DNA from: Cristatella mucedo
Lineage: Eukaryota > Bryozoa > Phylactolaemata > Cristatellidae
Assembly: GCA_009760855.2 (NCBI GenBank)
Contig: WPIO01000010.1
Span: forward strand, 3,553,501-3,617,500
Direction of reading: 5' to 3'
Length of the DNA: 64,000 nucleotides
The notes beneath the pieces were generated by a model that saw nothing but the letters and a program-made list of their open reading frames with translations, had not been told where the DNA came from and ran no database searches. Positions 1-23,100 of this stretch are shown here, piece after piece (the first letter of the stretch is position 1; each line of letters starts with the position of its first letter). Both the position numbers and the translations under genes were made by a program.

Positions 1-31
<31 letters not shown>
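1..31. repeat. (GT)n microsatellite at window edge
   Basis: Uninterrupted GT dinucleotides from base 1, decaying into GC/GT alternation to about base 48. Any open frame through it is low-complexity CV repeat. Confidence 0.95.
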
Positions 32-32
<1 letters not shown>

Positions 33-801
33 ACGCGTGCGCGTGTATGTAGACGGCAGTTACTTACAGACGTCAGTTACTTGGGCTGGTCTGCATTGGA
101 CACATCTCTAGAGTCATCAGTTAGATTTTATTGGAGTTATCAGTTTCCTTCAACTTTGTTTTTCATGTTAGTAGGTGTGTTGCTGTATTTGTAAATGACA
201 ATTTTTAATGCGGCAGTGTTGAAAAAGACCAGCGTTATAATGGTGTTGTATTTAAGTGTTTTATCCTGCTCATGCTAATTTGTTCATGCTAGAAGGGCAT
301 CTGACGACATCTGTTGCTGGTTAATGGATCTCACTTCGGCAGCAAGATGTGTAGTCACATTTGATTGCTGCTGCTTAATCTAAGGAAAATGTGAGCTCGG
401 CAAATCATTGGAAACAGCATGACGTGCAATGCCCTATATTATATGGGCTGCAATTCATCTTTGAGCTGGCAAACTACCAAAGCTCTATCGACCCTGTTGG
501 CAGTGTCATGCCTGTGAGCCAAGCCAACTATTTCTCCGACATAGTTTCATTAGCTACTGGCACCACATCTATATGCAATATCGTGTAAGGTTGAATATTA
601 TTATCTTTGTATTCCACAAAAGAATATATATATATGTGTATATGGATTACAGCAAACATTGATGAAGTTAGTAGTACGAGATATTGTTTAAGTACACTTC
701 TGATCTAATGATATGTACACTATTGTGTTTGCTGCCAGTCTGGTCATTAACCTCATTTTTGCAGCAAGAGTCCTCACAAGTGTAACTTACCCTCCCGGCG
801 T

Positions 802-802
802 G

Positions 803-835
<33 letters not shown>

Positions 836-848
836 TCTCTCTCTCTCG
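802..848. repeat. (CT)n microsatellite
   Basis: CT dinucleotide run with one CA interruption near 830. Confidence 0.95.
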
Positions 849-1316
849 CGCGTCCTCTTGATTTCAAACTCCTCAAGCTCTTATTGGAATCTAACTGAAA
901 AGTGCATCTTTATTTTAGCCACTGATCTTTGAGATGTCTCAGAACTATAACGATTACCTAAAAAATGTAGCCCTTTTATGGCAAATCATTCATCCTTACA
1001 CAGTAGAACCTTGTTAACAGGTAACTCAAGGAAATACTTATACAATTTGTCCGGCAATCGAATATTTGTTTAGGATACCTTTCGAAAGACAAATATGTTA
1101 AATCTGGGATCGGAAGTTCTGATGACTTCTGCAAGAAAGAAAAAATGGTTATGAAAACCACGTCTCATCCAGATGTAAACCAGAAGCAACAAATCTACAA
1201 ATAAAAAAATTGCCGATCTCTGCATCATATGCGACTTGTATCCCAACTTGTCGAACCTTGGTAGAGCAAGATACATGCAGCTAGTTGAGGTGCATTCTTG
1301 TGACTTTTATACAGCA

Positions 1317-1889
1317 TCATTTCCAGGGTAGGTGGGTGCCTTGTAAATTCCATAACTTGGCTAATAACTTGCGTATCAAATGAAATTGTAAATGCGATTT
1401 CAGCTCTGCTTGTTTCAGCTGATGCAAGAACAAATTCTGATTTCGGCTGGATATATTTTGCTTTATATATAGCTCTGCTTGTTTCAGCTGATGCAAGAAC
1501 AAATTCTGATTTTGGCTGGATAGATTTTGCTCTATATATCCACGATTATGGAAAAGGTTCCAGGACGTTTGATGGCATATACAGCAAAATCTATCCAGCC
1601 GAAATAAATTCTCCGGGTCAGCATCCGACTGCCACTCTTGCGCCAGGCTTGTCGTCAGCAAAAAGTGGTGGTAAGATTTGGGAGCATTCAGAAATGGGTG
1701 AGCTTTGGGATGCAGGTAGTGAAGACACAGCAGTGTCACCAGCGCCAGCCACACAGTTACTAGTACTGGCTTTACAAGTGCCAAGAATTTGAATCTAGTC
1801 CTACAGACTTCCTCTCCGTGGTGCTCCTTGCTACCTTCTCTTGTCATCCTAGAGCACCTAACCTTGGGTTGCACTGAATTCGTTAGCAT
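1317..1889 (-). other. unassigned 190-codon ORF with one hydrophobic segment and an internal repeat
   Basis: This is the longest open frame in the first 2.3 kb. The product is not recognised. It has a basic N-terminal part, one hydrophobic stretch (VLVTVWLALVTLLCLHYL, about residues 42-59) that could be a signal anchor, then a polar region. In the polar part a 23-residue unit is repeated in frame because of a perfect-length 69-bp tandem duplication (1402-1539). There is no promoter, no homologue I can name and no clear downstream splice donor. It may be a chance ORF in repeat-derived DNA or an exon of an unknown minus-strand gene inside the PSMD2 intron. Confidence 0.25.
1402..1539. repeat. 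69-bp tandem duplication, two units
   Basis: Units 1402-1470 and 1471-1539 begin AGCTCTGCTTGTTTCAGCTG and differ at only a few bases. The inner word GGCTGGATAGATTTTGCT recurs inverted at about 1583-1600, so the second unit can also fold as a hairpin with a roughly 50-base loop. Confidence 0.9.
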
Positions 1890-2351
1890 TTGGTATGGTC
1901 CGCTGGTGTGTAAGATGACATTGGAGAGGTTGGCTAGGAGCTAATTTTCCAAGCTCCCCAACGTTGGGACTTGTTGTCTTTCATCCTGGACCACTTTCTT
2001 GTCCTCTTTTCCAGTGAAAATGCTTTACTATTACACTTGTGGCTCACATTCGTTTTTTTTTTGAGCGGTATCCGAAGTCACCATTGGAGGTATGACAGCG
2101 GGCTATACTTGCAAGCAAGTTTGTACAAGCCATTAGTATATGTTTTTTTAACCAACATAAAGGCTGTCTGGGTCTCGTGAGCTGTCGAATCAAGCAGCAG
2201 AAACCTTGCTTGCACATTTTGCCGTACGCAGTGATCGTTTTGTGTATGCGTCTCACTTCACGTGATTCGACTTACATTCGTTAAATAATCTTGATGCAAG
2301 CTTTTTTGTGCCCTTGTTTGGCTGACCACTGACTGCCATTTTTTTATTCAG

Positions 2352-13661
<11,310 letters not shown>

Positions 13662-13706
13662 TAGTTCGCCTACGGGTTTTGGATATTTATAATGTTGGTA
13701 TTCATG

Positions 13707-13712
13707 ATTAAA
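13707..13712 (+). promoter_or_regulatory. candidate poly(A) signal of PSMD2
   Basis: ATTAAA, a common variant of AATAAA, lies 46 bp after the PSMD2 stop codon. It is followed by T-rich sequence (13715-13745), as expected of a cleavage region. No transcript evidence is available. Confidence 0.45.
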
Positions 13713-14243
13713 AATTTTGTAGACCGCTCTTTTTAAGATTTTTGATTCACAAATAATGAATTGCAATTTTGCGCTAAAGACCCTTGAAGTCTGTGTATAC
13801 TTGCAGATGCTACAAAGCAAACAGCAGATACAGATATGGAGTGGGTATCTTACTGAGATAATTCGGAAAGCTAAGGTCTTACCCGAACTTGACAGGTTGT
13901 TCTAGAACTTAAGCTCTAAGTTTTTGTTTGGTGGTTCTGTTTGTCTGACCCAATTCGGGAGCTGGTAAGTAAATCATCCACAAGATATATCTAGGTATGT
14001 CCGCTGCAGAGATTCTAGCTGCACTTATAATGCTCCTATTCAATGTGGTATCGTCCTTGTTTGATGAAAAAAGCACGGCAAACGAAGTTAGTTTAGGGTA
14101 TCAGTGCCTTCATTTTTGGTCTCACCATTTCTTCCCTGAATTCACGGCCTTGGAATACCCTATCTGCGTTTTACTCCTACATGCTCACCGTAAGCACAGC
14201 TCGGTGAATGTCTTGCAGATAATTTTTATAAATACTTTGCCAG

Positions 14244-14300
14244 ATAATAATAATACACTTGATAAAGCCCTCTCAGATAACTCAATCTCTTTAATGGCTT
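14244..14300 (-). mobile_element. short LINE 3' tail fragment
   Basis: ATAATAATAATACACTTGAT followed by AAAGCCCTCTCAGATAACTC and AATCTCTTTA is the minus-strand LINE terminus, truncated to under 60 bp. Confidence 0.75.
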
Positions 14301-14955
14301 GACCAGGATTGTTACCGCTTTTTAATGCCAAAGCAAAACACAAAAATAACAGCTTGAGCATTTTTATTTTGATCTTACATGCTGCAATTGTTTTGAGGGC
14401 TTCTCGGGCAATACCGTGGCCTAACGTCCCAACTGCTTATTTAGGTGCTTAATCTATCTATTGCTCATGGTTGCATGCACTCATAGCTAGGTTCGAGCTG
14501 CTGTACAGCTTTCACAGCATCTCAAGTTGGGTGTTTTATGGTTAGCTGTCAAAGCGTGTGTTTTTTGCGGTTGCAACCGGGCTCTCGGTGGTTAGGTCGT
14601 AGGGGCATCCATCCAAACCAAAACCAGGCACGGCTTGTAGTCTTGAGTGAAATGCTGTCACCAAGCCTTGGCGATTATTGTTTTATAAAGTAATTATTAT
14701 CGCGTCTGTTGCTGCTATGCGTGCAGAGCATAGCATAGCCTCTAACTGGCATCAACAAATCTTCGGTAGCCAACTCATGCCTGATTGGCTATCATTTCGC
14801 GTTGCCAACATGCTCGCTCTCATGCAGCAAAAGGAAAGTGGGAAGCAGTGCAGGAGAGCAGTCCAAGCGGCGATGGGCAAAGGAATAATCGCCTGTGACG
14901 GGTGGCAAGCCGTGACGCCCGAATCGGCAGCAGGAGAAAGACATTGTCAATATGG

Positions 14956-15328
14956 GTGAATCTTGCTGGAAGTGAATTCCATAGTCAATAAATAGCATAA
15001 CAGCCAAGAGAGTGACAATCTACTATTGTCTGCGAGTCTGTCTATCTCTGTCGTCTCTCTCATGCCGTAAGCCTAGCAATCCAGCCGCCCCTTGTCAGTC
15101 TGCCTTTATATCTCATTCGGTAACCGTTTGCCACTTATATAATATTATAAATAAGCTGACAAATCAAGGCCTCGAAGGAGCTTAATCTCAGGTGACCTTC
15201 TAGAAGAAGCACTGGGAGCACTGGCTGGCAGTTGGAGAGAGTTTGGCTACTGAGTGTCAGCTGCTAGTCGAATATTAGTGAATCTTTGTGGAAGTGAATT
15301 CCATAGTCAATAAATAGCATAACAGCCA
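14956..15328 (+). repeat. 50-bp direct repeats with poly(A) signal, 322 bp apart
   Basis: Copies at 14956-15006 and 15278-15328 share GTGAATCTT, GGAAGTGAATTCCATAGTCA, ATAAATAGCATAACAGCCAA, including AATAAA. Weaker similarity (GTCTGCGA near 15029 and 15350) continues beyond both copies. The layout resembles the R-U5 part of long terminal repeats, but no TG/CA ends, primer-binding site or gag-pol are seen. Confidence 0.6.
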
Positions 15329-15892
15329 AAACTCACGCCGTTCGATTCGTCTGCGACTTGAACTCTAACACAGTCCTCTACATTTGAGTTCCAAAATGAA
15401 TGAATTGCACTGACTCCTTCTGTGTACCGAGGTCAAATGGTAATGCAGTGACTTCCCTGAACAACATGCTTCACGAGGAAGGAGTGGAATCTTCGTTTGG
15501 CAAACCGGAGAGCGGTCTCGAGTAAAGGCAAACAACGTGCGACACGGGTTAAAGAAAACGGTACGAGCGAGATTTTGCGCTGTCAACTTGCTTTATGTAA
15601 GAAAAAACTAAGCTCGGCAAAAAACTGCACCTACTACTGACTCTGGCCAAACACTACAAACGAGAGGAGGGCAGGGGTGGAAGGAAGCACATGGCACTTT
15701 GCTCTTCTCTGTCAACAAAGGCTTACTCCAGCAACGATCGCGCTGGAGCACGAGCTATGCAAACGATAGGAATGCACGATGACCGATTGAATTGCCGTAA
15801 GTTCACCTACGCTGCTGAACGGTGGCCTAGGCCAGAACGACATGCATTCCGGAAGCACAATGCCCCCCTCGCTCAATATTCAAGTCAAATTA

Positions 15893-17123
15893 CTAAAGTT
15901 CATCTCTGTCGACAGCAATGCCAACGCCATCGGCCGTGTCACCCGTGTCTCCTTTTCTCTGTGAAGCCGAACTGCTAGCACTGCTCGCTTTGTCACGCCC
16001 TGCACGAGCTTCGCCGGCAGCGCTGCTCTCGGTGCTATCGGTGTCATCTTCGGGGTCGGCCGACGCAGCCCCTTTCCCGCTCCAAACTTCTTGCAGACAC
16101 CCTGCAAGTACAGGATAGCCGCGAACTTTGCTTACAAAACGAGATCGGCGGAAATGAGCTTATCGTTGACTCAAGCTACAACAAATTCACAGATCTGCAA
16201 ATCCTTAGCTAATAGTCTTGGGCATGCATGCACGCGCACACATTGCGCATGCACACGCAAACACAGACAGGTGCACACACTCACCGACATACACACTCAC
16301 AGACAGACAAGACAGACTGACAGACACACACAAACACACACAATTAATGCCAGAATATTATGCAGATACCTCTGACAGGCGACCGAAACCCTCGGCTAGC
16401 ATACGGATCATAGTGAGTACGAAATCGGAAGGTCGACCTGAACGTGAGCAGGTACATACACTATAGCAGGGATTCAACTCAAAGCAGCTGTAGGGAACAT
16501 AAGTAGCACATGCCTGCAAATGCCCTTATGATTCATAACAGCGAGAGAGTTCAGGAGATATCATATGACCGACTCCAGAATAGTCGTGGTACCAGCACCA
16601 GATGACGAATACACCTCGACGTCAGGGGTATTCGCTCACCATCTGGTTCCGGCTCCTCGAGTGCCACTGTGAGCAGTAACTGTTTTTAATCGCTCCTACT
16701 TCCATAATTGTCCGAGGTTTGAGTTCTGAGGTTTGGACAGCCTCCACTTTTGGCCCCAATCCCAACAGGGCCGATCAAGTCTGCAGGTGCGGTATGACCG
16801 CCAGTCAGGGGGCTGCTCATCAGACTTCCTGATTATATCGGTAGCTGCATAGGTCTTTTCACTGTTTGAAGCACTTAATGCTGAACTTGCTAAACGTAAA
16901 AGCGAAGGTCGACTGATTCAACAGCCTCATTTTATATAGGAGCAGAAGAACCTTGGCGTCTATCACTCCTACTTAGTGAGAAATAAAGAATAGCCTGATT
17001 TAGGACTCGAATCCAAGATCTGGGCTTTGCAAAAGCACCTTACCAAAGTAGTGCACTGTTCAAATGTGGCAGCAAAGTATTGCACTGTACGGAACTTAAC
17101 ACTGTTAATTAGGGCTAATGACG

Positions 17124-17191
<68 letters not shown>

Positions 17192-20100
17192 TAGGGCAAA
17201 TGATTATGATGGGACAAATAGTATGTGTATCCATGTGTGTGTGCCTGCTCGCTCGCGTGTGTGCGTGCACGTTTAGTGTTTAATGATGAAAAAGCTCAGT
17301 AACCACATCAATTTGTATACACACTCGCAGCCGCTAAAATGGTCACTCGTAGAAAACCGCCATAAACCGCAATATTCAAAGCAACTAGATGGCTATAAAG
17401 ACATCAGGAAGAAACGTGGGTGCATGATGGTGCCGATGGATCTCTAGAGGGGGTGGGATCAAGAGAAATGAATATGCTCTTGCAGCTGTCGAAGCCTTTT
17501 CTGATTCGATGTCACTACAGAAGAAATGGAGCAAAATGCCTTCGGCACGAGTTCATGCATGACCACTAATTCGGAGACAGAGCCTAAACACGGTTTCTTG
17601 ACTAAGCAGCTAATGACACTAGGTATGTATTGGAATCAAAAAATTGTAGCAGGCAAGCAGCTTCAACAAGAAAAGGCACAAGCTTGTTCTTACAAGACGA
17701 ATGAGCCGAAGGTACAAAAAGAAGTAGTACCAAACAAAGACACACCGAGTCTTAGTTCAGGTGTAAGGTGCTCACTTGCACTTCACGATCCAAGGCGTGT
17801 ATGGGTTCGAATCCTACTGTAAACAGTTCTGTAGTGCCACATCGCCAGGAGTGGTGAAAGCCGTTAAAGCTTTTCTGCCTCTGTTCAGATGATAATAATA
17901 ATAATACTACATTTGCTATAGCGCCCACATAATACTCAATCTCTTTCTAGGCACTTTACATTTGCTGCAAAGGAAGCATGATCGAATGGTTAGTGGTAGC
18001 ATGCTCAATGATAGCAAGCATAACACGTTGGAGGTGACATGCACAGGATCAGCACACATGAGCACACAAAGGACGAATCACATGGACCCACAGAATGCTG
18101 TGATAACTGGATGCATTTTAGTCTCTTTTTAAATGTGGTGAAGTCAAGGGGTGTCGTGACGTCAGATGGAAGTGATTTCCAGGCTTTGGGGTGCATACGA
18201 ATTAAAGAGCCGGTCTCCAAAGGATTTGAGGAACTGACGTTGTAGCTAAACGATTAGATTCTGAAAAGCGAGTGGTACGATACTTAGCCTGGTTAGGGAG
18301 TCGATCTGATAGGTAGACTGGAGCTAAAGAATGAAGGAACCTAAAAGTGAGTGACAAAACCTTGAAGTCTATGCATTGCTTGACTGGGACCAGTGAAGGT
18401 CGCCGAGAAGTGGTGTGATGCGGCAACTGTGACGCTCAAGACAGACAAGCCTATGCAGCAGAGTTTCGCATCAGCTGTAAGCGCCTGATGGCAGAGGCCG
18501 GAAGACCAGCAAGCAGTGAGTTACAGAAGTCAAAAACGAGATGTCACAAATGCATTGACCAATTTAGATGTGGTATCCCTGTATAAACAAGCCCGAATTT
18601 TAGCAATATTATCTCGCTGTAAGTAGGCAGACTTGGCCGTGGAACTGATGTGATCGTCTAATGAGACTGTTCTATGTTTAGGATTTTAGGATGCAGAGCT
18701 AGACAGTGATTGACCTCATATAAATCTGTTTTGCTTAGTCATTAGCAATACAATAGACTAGAACTGTTGTGAATGTGAGTGTGCACGTCTTGCTAAACGG
18801 CTTAGCACACTCGGAACGAAACCGAGCTCAAAAACGTTTAATTATCAACTCCTGTTTCGCAGCCGTTAATGCTAACCGGAGCTTCCTGTCGTATGTGGCT
18901 CAGGAAAGCCGCTCTCTGATTGGCTAATGTCGCTGCTAGCGCCTAGCAGGAGGAACGCTGCATTCTAATTGGCTAGCCGTAATGGCTCATTAGGTAAGGT
19001 GGTTGCTTTTCACGACCTCGGGCCGAGGTCGTGGGCTCGAATCCTGCGGTGGGCGATCCTTTATCGCCACTGCAAGCGGTGGTGTAGCCGTAAAGGCTCT
19101 TCCTTCGCTACACAAAAGGAGGCTGTTAAATCAGCTAGTAAAAAAAAAAGGTTGGGAAGGCCCCCCTCGCCTAGTACCGACAGACAACATTTAGACAGTA
19201 CTGCCATAGCCTGGGGTATGCATTCTCAACAGAACTAAAAACCGTAAAGGGATTTGCCGGCCCTAGCAGAAGCAGAGACTGCTATGATGGCAACAGCACC
19301 TGCAACGGCTGCGATGAAGCAGCAGCCGAAGAAGCAGTAGCTGCAGTGGCAGCAGCAGAGCTAAACAGAGGCCGCACTGCCGCACACGAAGTGGCAGATC
19401 AAAAGATGGCACATGCAGTACGGTGCATGCAACAAAGCATGGCAATGCAGCACAGCACCAACCTGTCTCTCCTTTGGGCAACACCAGACCTTTGCAGAGA
19501 TATTCGGCCAGATCTTGCTTCTGATCACCCATGTACCACTCTTCGATGGCTTCGTCATTATCCTCCACCATTTTGTAGCACTGCATGCATTAGAAGCCAG
19601 TCAAATGTGAGCGGCAGCTGGGGTGCCGACGCATAGCCGTACCCACGGTCAGGAACCCAGCTTGCTTCGACTAGTGCACGATCCACGCACCAAAATCCTC
19701 GATTCGAGAGACCAACGTCAGGCGGCAGCAGGGCAAAGGTGAAGAGACGAAATGCACCGCGCCACGTACGATACACGTACGATACGGTCACGTACGATGC
19801 CTGCCGCGATTGGTTGGCTTGAACGAGGTCACGGTTTCTGGTCCAGCTCATACAGCAGGCAAGCCATTGCGGTCTAAGGAATGCTCGTGGATAGCCACAG
19901 TGAGGGGTGAAGCATGCACTCAGGACTGGACTACAAAACTCTTTTAAGATGCCGACCATTCAAGCGCTTGCCTCTGACGACCGAGGTCCTGGGCTCGAGC
20001 CCTTTGGCATACACGCAAAGCGTCTGAATAGAGATTAAGTTCTCTTAGGATGCTACAATGAATTATATTATTCATATTTATAGGTATACATATAAATATG

Positions 20101-23100
20101 TAAACCATTTGGCATCATCAACCCATCCATGATGGCTCACGATCACAGCCATGCTTACTGGTAAGAAAATCATTCAAAAACAACTAACAAGTTAAAAGAA
20201 AACTTAAGAACTGATAGTGTCGAGGGCTGACAAGAACAGCTACATGCAGTTACTCACTAGCAGCTGCACCCGACCTAACTCTCCATGTTTCTCACTTTCT
20301 GTCTGTCTGTCTCTCTTTCTTTCTTTCTCCCCTCCCTGTCTCTCCTATCCCTCTCTGTCTGTCTCATCTCTGTCTCTGCTCTCCCTCTCTGTCTCTTTCA
20401 CTCTCTGTCTGTCTCTTTCTCTCTGACCCAGTCGCTGTCTCTGACTCTCCCTCTCTGTCTCTCTCTCAACGAGAGCTCTCATGGTCAGCAGGTGGCACCC
20501 TGAACGGCTAGCATCTGTGGTCACGTTACTTGCAAACATAGCCGACACTGTATACCTCCGTCGACTGCTGAGCATAGATGCTAGTGCTGCAGCAAATCCT
20601 ACACAAGCAGTGCACCATCGCTGAGGCATCGATGCATTCTCAGACTAGAGTTTTCTAGGGTAGCGCACAGCTAGTCCCAGGCACTCACCTCCTTTTGCAT
20701 CCGAGTCACCTCAGCATTCGGAGCATCCCACAGTTCATAAGGAATCCCTAGTTCAACCTTCACTCCTTTGTTCCTAGAAAAAAGCAGGGAGGAAGCAGCA
20801 AAGTGATACACATGTAATTAATTGCGTCACAAAAAGCTTGCGTAAACGTCGACCATCACCACGAGCTTGTTTGAAATTGTGCAGATTTTGCTCTCGGTTC
20901 ATGTAAACCGCAATAAGACTGCGGCTGCTGCTGCTATTTAGCATTCACTCCCGATTGAGCGATTCGATTTGATCGATCGGTGCAGATTGCCCCGATTAAT
21001 GCGTGCTGCTTCTGCTTCAACGTGATCACCACACTCCCTACCACGTCCTGTCTAACCCAAGCAAGCAGCTCAAATGATCGTGTCGAGCGACATCAGTGTG
21101 AGCGGTCGTGCGCGAGCACACCACGAACACGAGCTTCACAGGTGGAGACCGAAACATGGGAACACAACACGAGCAGATGGCACGCAAACGACATAACGGA
21201 GAGGAAACATGCCAATTAATTCAAAATTGAATTGCTGACTAACGCCTTTACTAAAAGGACTCACAGTAGCCTGTAGGAACGCAGCAGGGCTTTCACAGGG
21301 CACTTAACCACTGAAGCAAGAGGCCGTGAGTATGCCGAGGGCGTACACAGATTGCCATAAGGCAGGCACGACAGACAGACGTCGAGACAGATGACGAGCA
21401 AGAATGCTGAAGAAACCCATAGAAGCCGGTAGCATAATCTCAGCTCTACCAGGGAGGAAATTAACAGAAGAGTCCTGACCGGCAGAGAGTCATAGCCAAA
21501 CCAAAAGCAAATCTAAACAAGATATGGATCGAACATCATCCACACCTTTTTTTCTGATCAGGTCAACATGAGAGGCTACCCCCCCCACCCCGACAGACTG
21601 CTAGCACATCTTGATGCTCTTAACACCCTTGAAGCTTACACAGCAGACTTTACCACCAGAATGTCGGCCGACTTTTAAATGAATGACAATAGCACCACTG
21701 TAATAGCTAAAAGGCAGATTTAATCACTTCCAGAAACCGGAAAGCCTCAGCTGTCAAAATTGGCTCAGTCAGCAGCTCCCATGCAGCCTTTGAATGGAAC
21801 CCCGGGGTCTTTACTTCTTCCAAAAAGACCTTCCCTGTCGCAGCTTCGTTTTTTGCTATGCCCTTCAAATCAACCTCAAAACCTTCGTTCAGGCCTGGGC
21901 ATCTCAAGCCAAGAACCCCCTCCGTCTTACATCACGACATACCCCGACTTGATATTCCAAGTAATGCAAAAGGTAACACGTCCCTCACATGGTTTCACAA
22001 ATGATAATCATTGCCCCCCCCCCCCGAGTCTTAGCATAGGTGTAAAGAGCACTCATCTGCCCGCTATATAAATGAGGCTTTTAAATCAGCTAACCTGCGC
22101 TATACTTTTACTCCACGTCACGGGCTTAAGCGGGCTGTAGTTGTGCATGCATGTTTTGTATTGCATATCAGTTGACGTGCTGACATTGCATACTACATTA
22201 TTTATATACGATATTTAGTTCTTCTATGGCGCTATACAAACAGTACACTCTGGCGAAACAAAACTCAGTTTGGCTGCTGTTGTGGCTGTAAATTCGTTCG
22301 GGTAATAAGTGTTTTTAACAAGGCAAGGCACACCAAGGTTATGCAAAGCAAGGAAAAATATTTATTGACAGCCCAAAAACAAATAAATATGCTTCTGGCA
22401 TGCATGCACTTAGCAGGACGTCGTCCCACTATGATTTCATGGCCTCCCTTGTCTGGCCAGGCATAAAGACCTCCAGCTTCTGCATCGTCTGTTCTGCTGC
22501 TGCACGTTTCACTGAGCCCGAGTTTTACTGACAAGGGCGGCTTCTGGTGTAGGCAGTTCACCCAGCCCCAGTTGCCTGTTGGAACTGCTCCACAGTCGTT
22601 CTATAGGGTTCAAGTAAGGCGACTGGCTCGGCCACAGCACCAGCACCAAACAGGGATCTTTCAAAAATTACTTTATTTAAGTTATAGTTTGTCAAGCAAG
22701 TTGGATTTCAAAGCTGAAATACTCTGCTTGTGGGTCATTACATTTGGCAGCAAGATAACAACCTTGTGCAAACTCCCAGACCGGTGAAGTACTATTTGAC
22801 TAATCCCTGTTTGGCGCTGATGCAGAGGCCAAGCCAGTCGAGGGTTTAAACCACATAGAACGACTGAGGGATGATATCGACAGGCGGTTAAGGCAAGGTG
22901 TTAGGCCTACACACGCTGCTGACCTGGCCAGTAAAACTTGGGCTCAGTTAACCGTGCTATAGCAGAACAAACGACGAAGAAGCTGATGGCCTTTATGCCT
23001 GGCCAGACAAGGGAGGTCAAAGGGGGAATTCGAGCAAAATGGTCAACAATTTTCAGTTTTTTGGAAATTTGCCTGTTAAAAGACAAACCAGTTATAAATA

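Larger units (their letters stand above)
1..2351. other. left-edge region, probably upstream intron of PSMD2
   Basis: The PSMD2 exon at 2352 opens with a standard acceptor (T-rich tract then CAG) and is not in start phase, so this stretch should be intron, provided the N-terminal exons lie further left. No sequence matching the missing Rpn1 N-terminus was found on the + strand. It holds a (GT)n run, a (CT)n run, a 69-bp tandem duplication and an unassigned minus-strand ORF. Confidence 0.6.
13662..15892. other. tail-to-tail spacer between PSMD2 and the canopy gene
   Basis: Beyond the PSMD2 3' region it contains a LINE tail fragment and an LTR-like direct repeat (14956-15328). No coding region is recognised on either strand. 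Confidence 0.7.

Noticed and set aside
1612-1680. Minus-strand resemblance to PSMD2 (AQEWQ and DPEN words)
   Set aside because: About 21 of 30 bases match the exon at 2352, but the similarity does not extend in order. Too short to claim an inverted exon copy.
20217-20629. Ser/Leu-rich and Arg/Glu-rich ORFs
   Set aside because: Both strands of a polypyrimidine tract.
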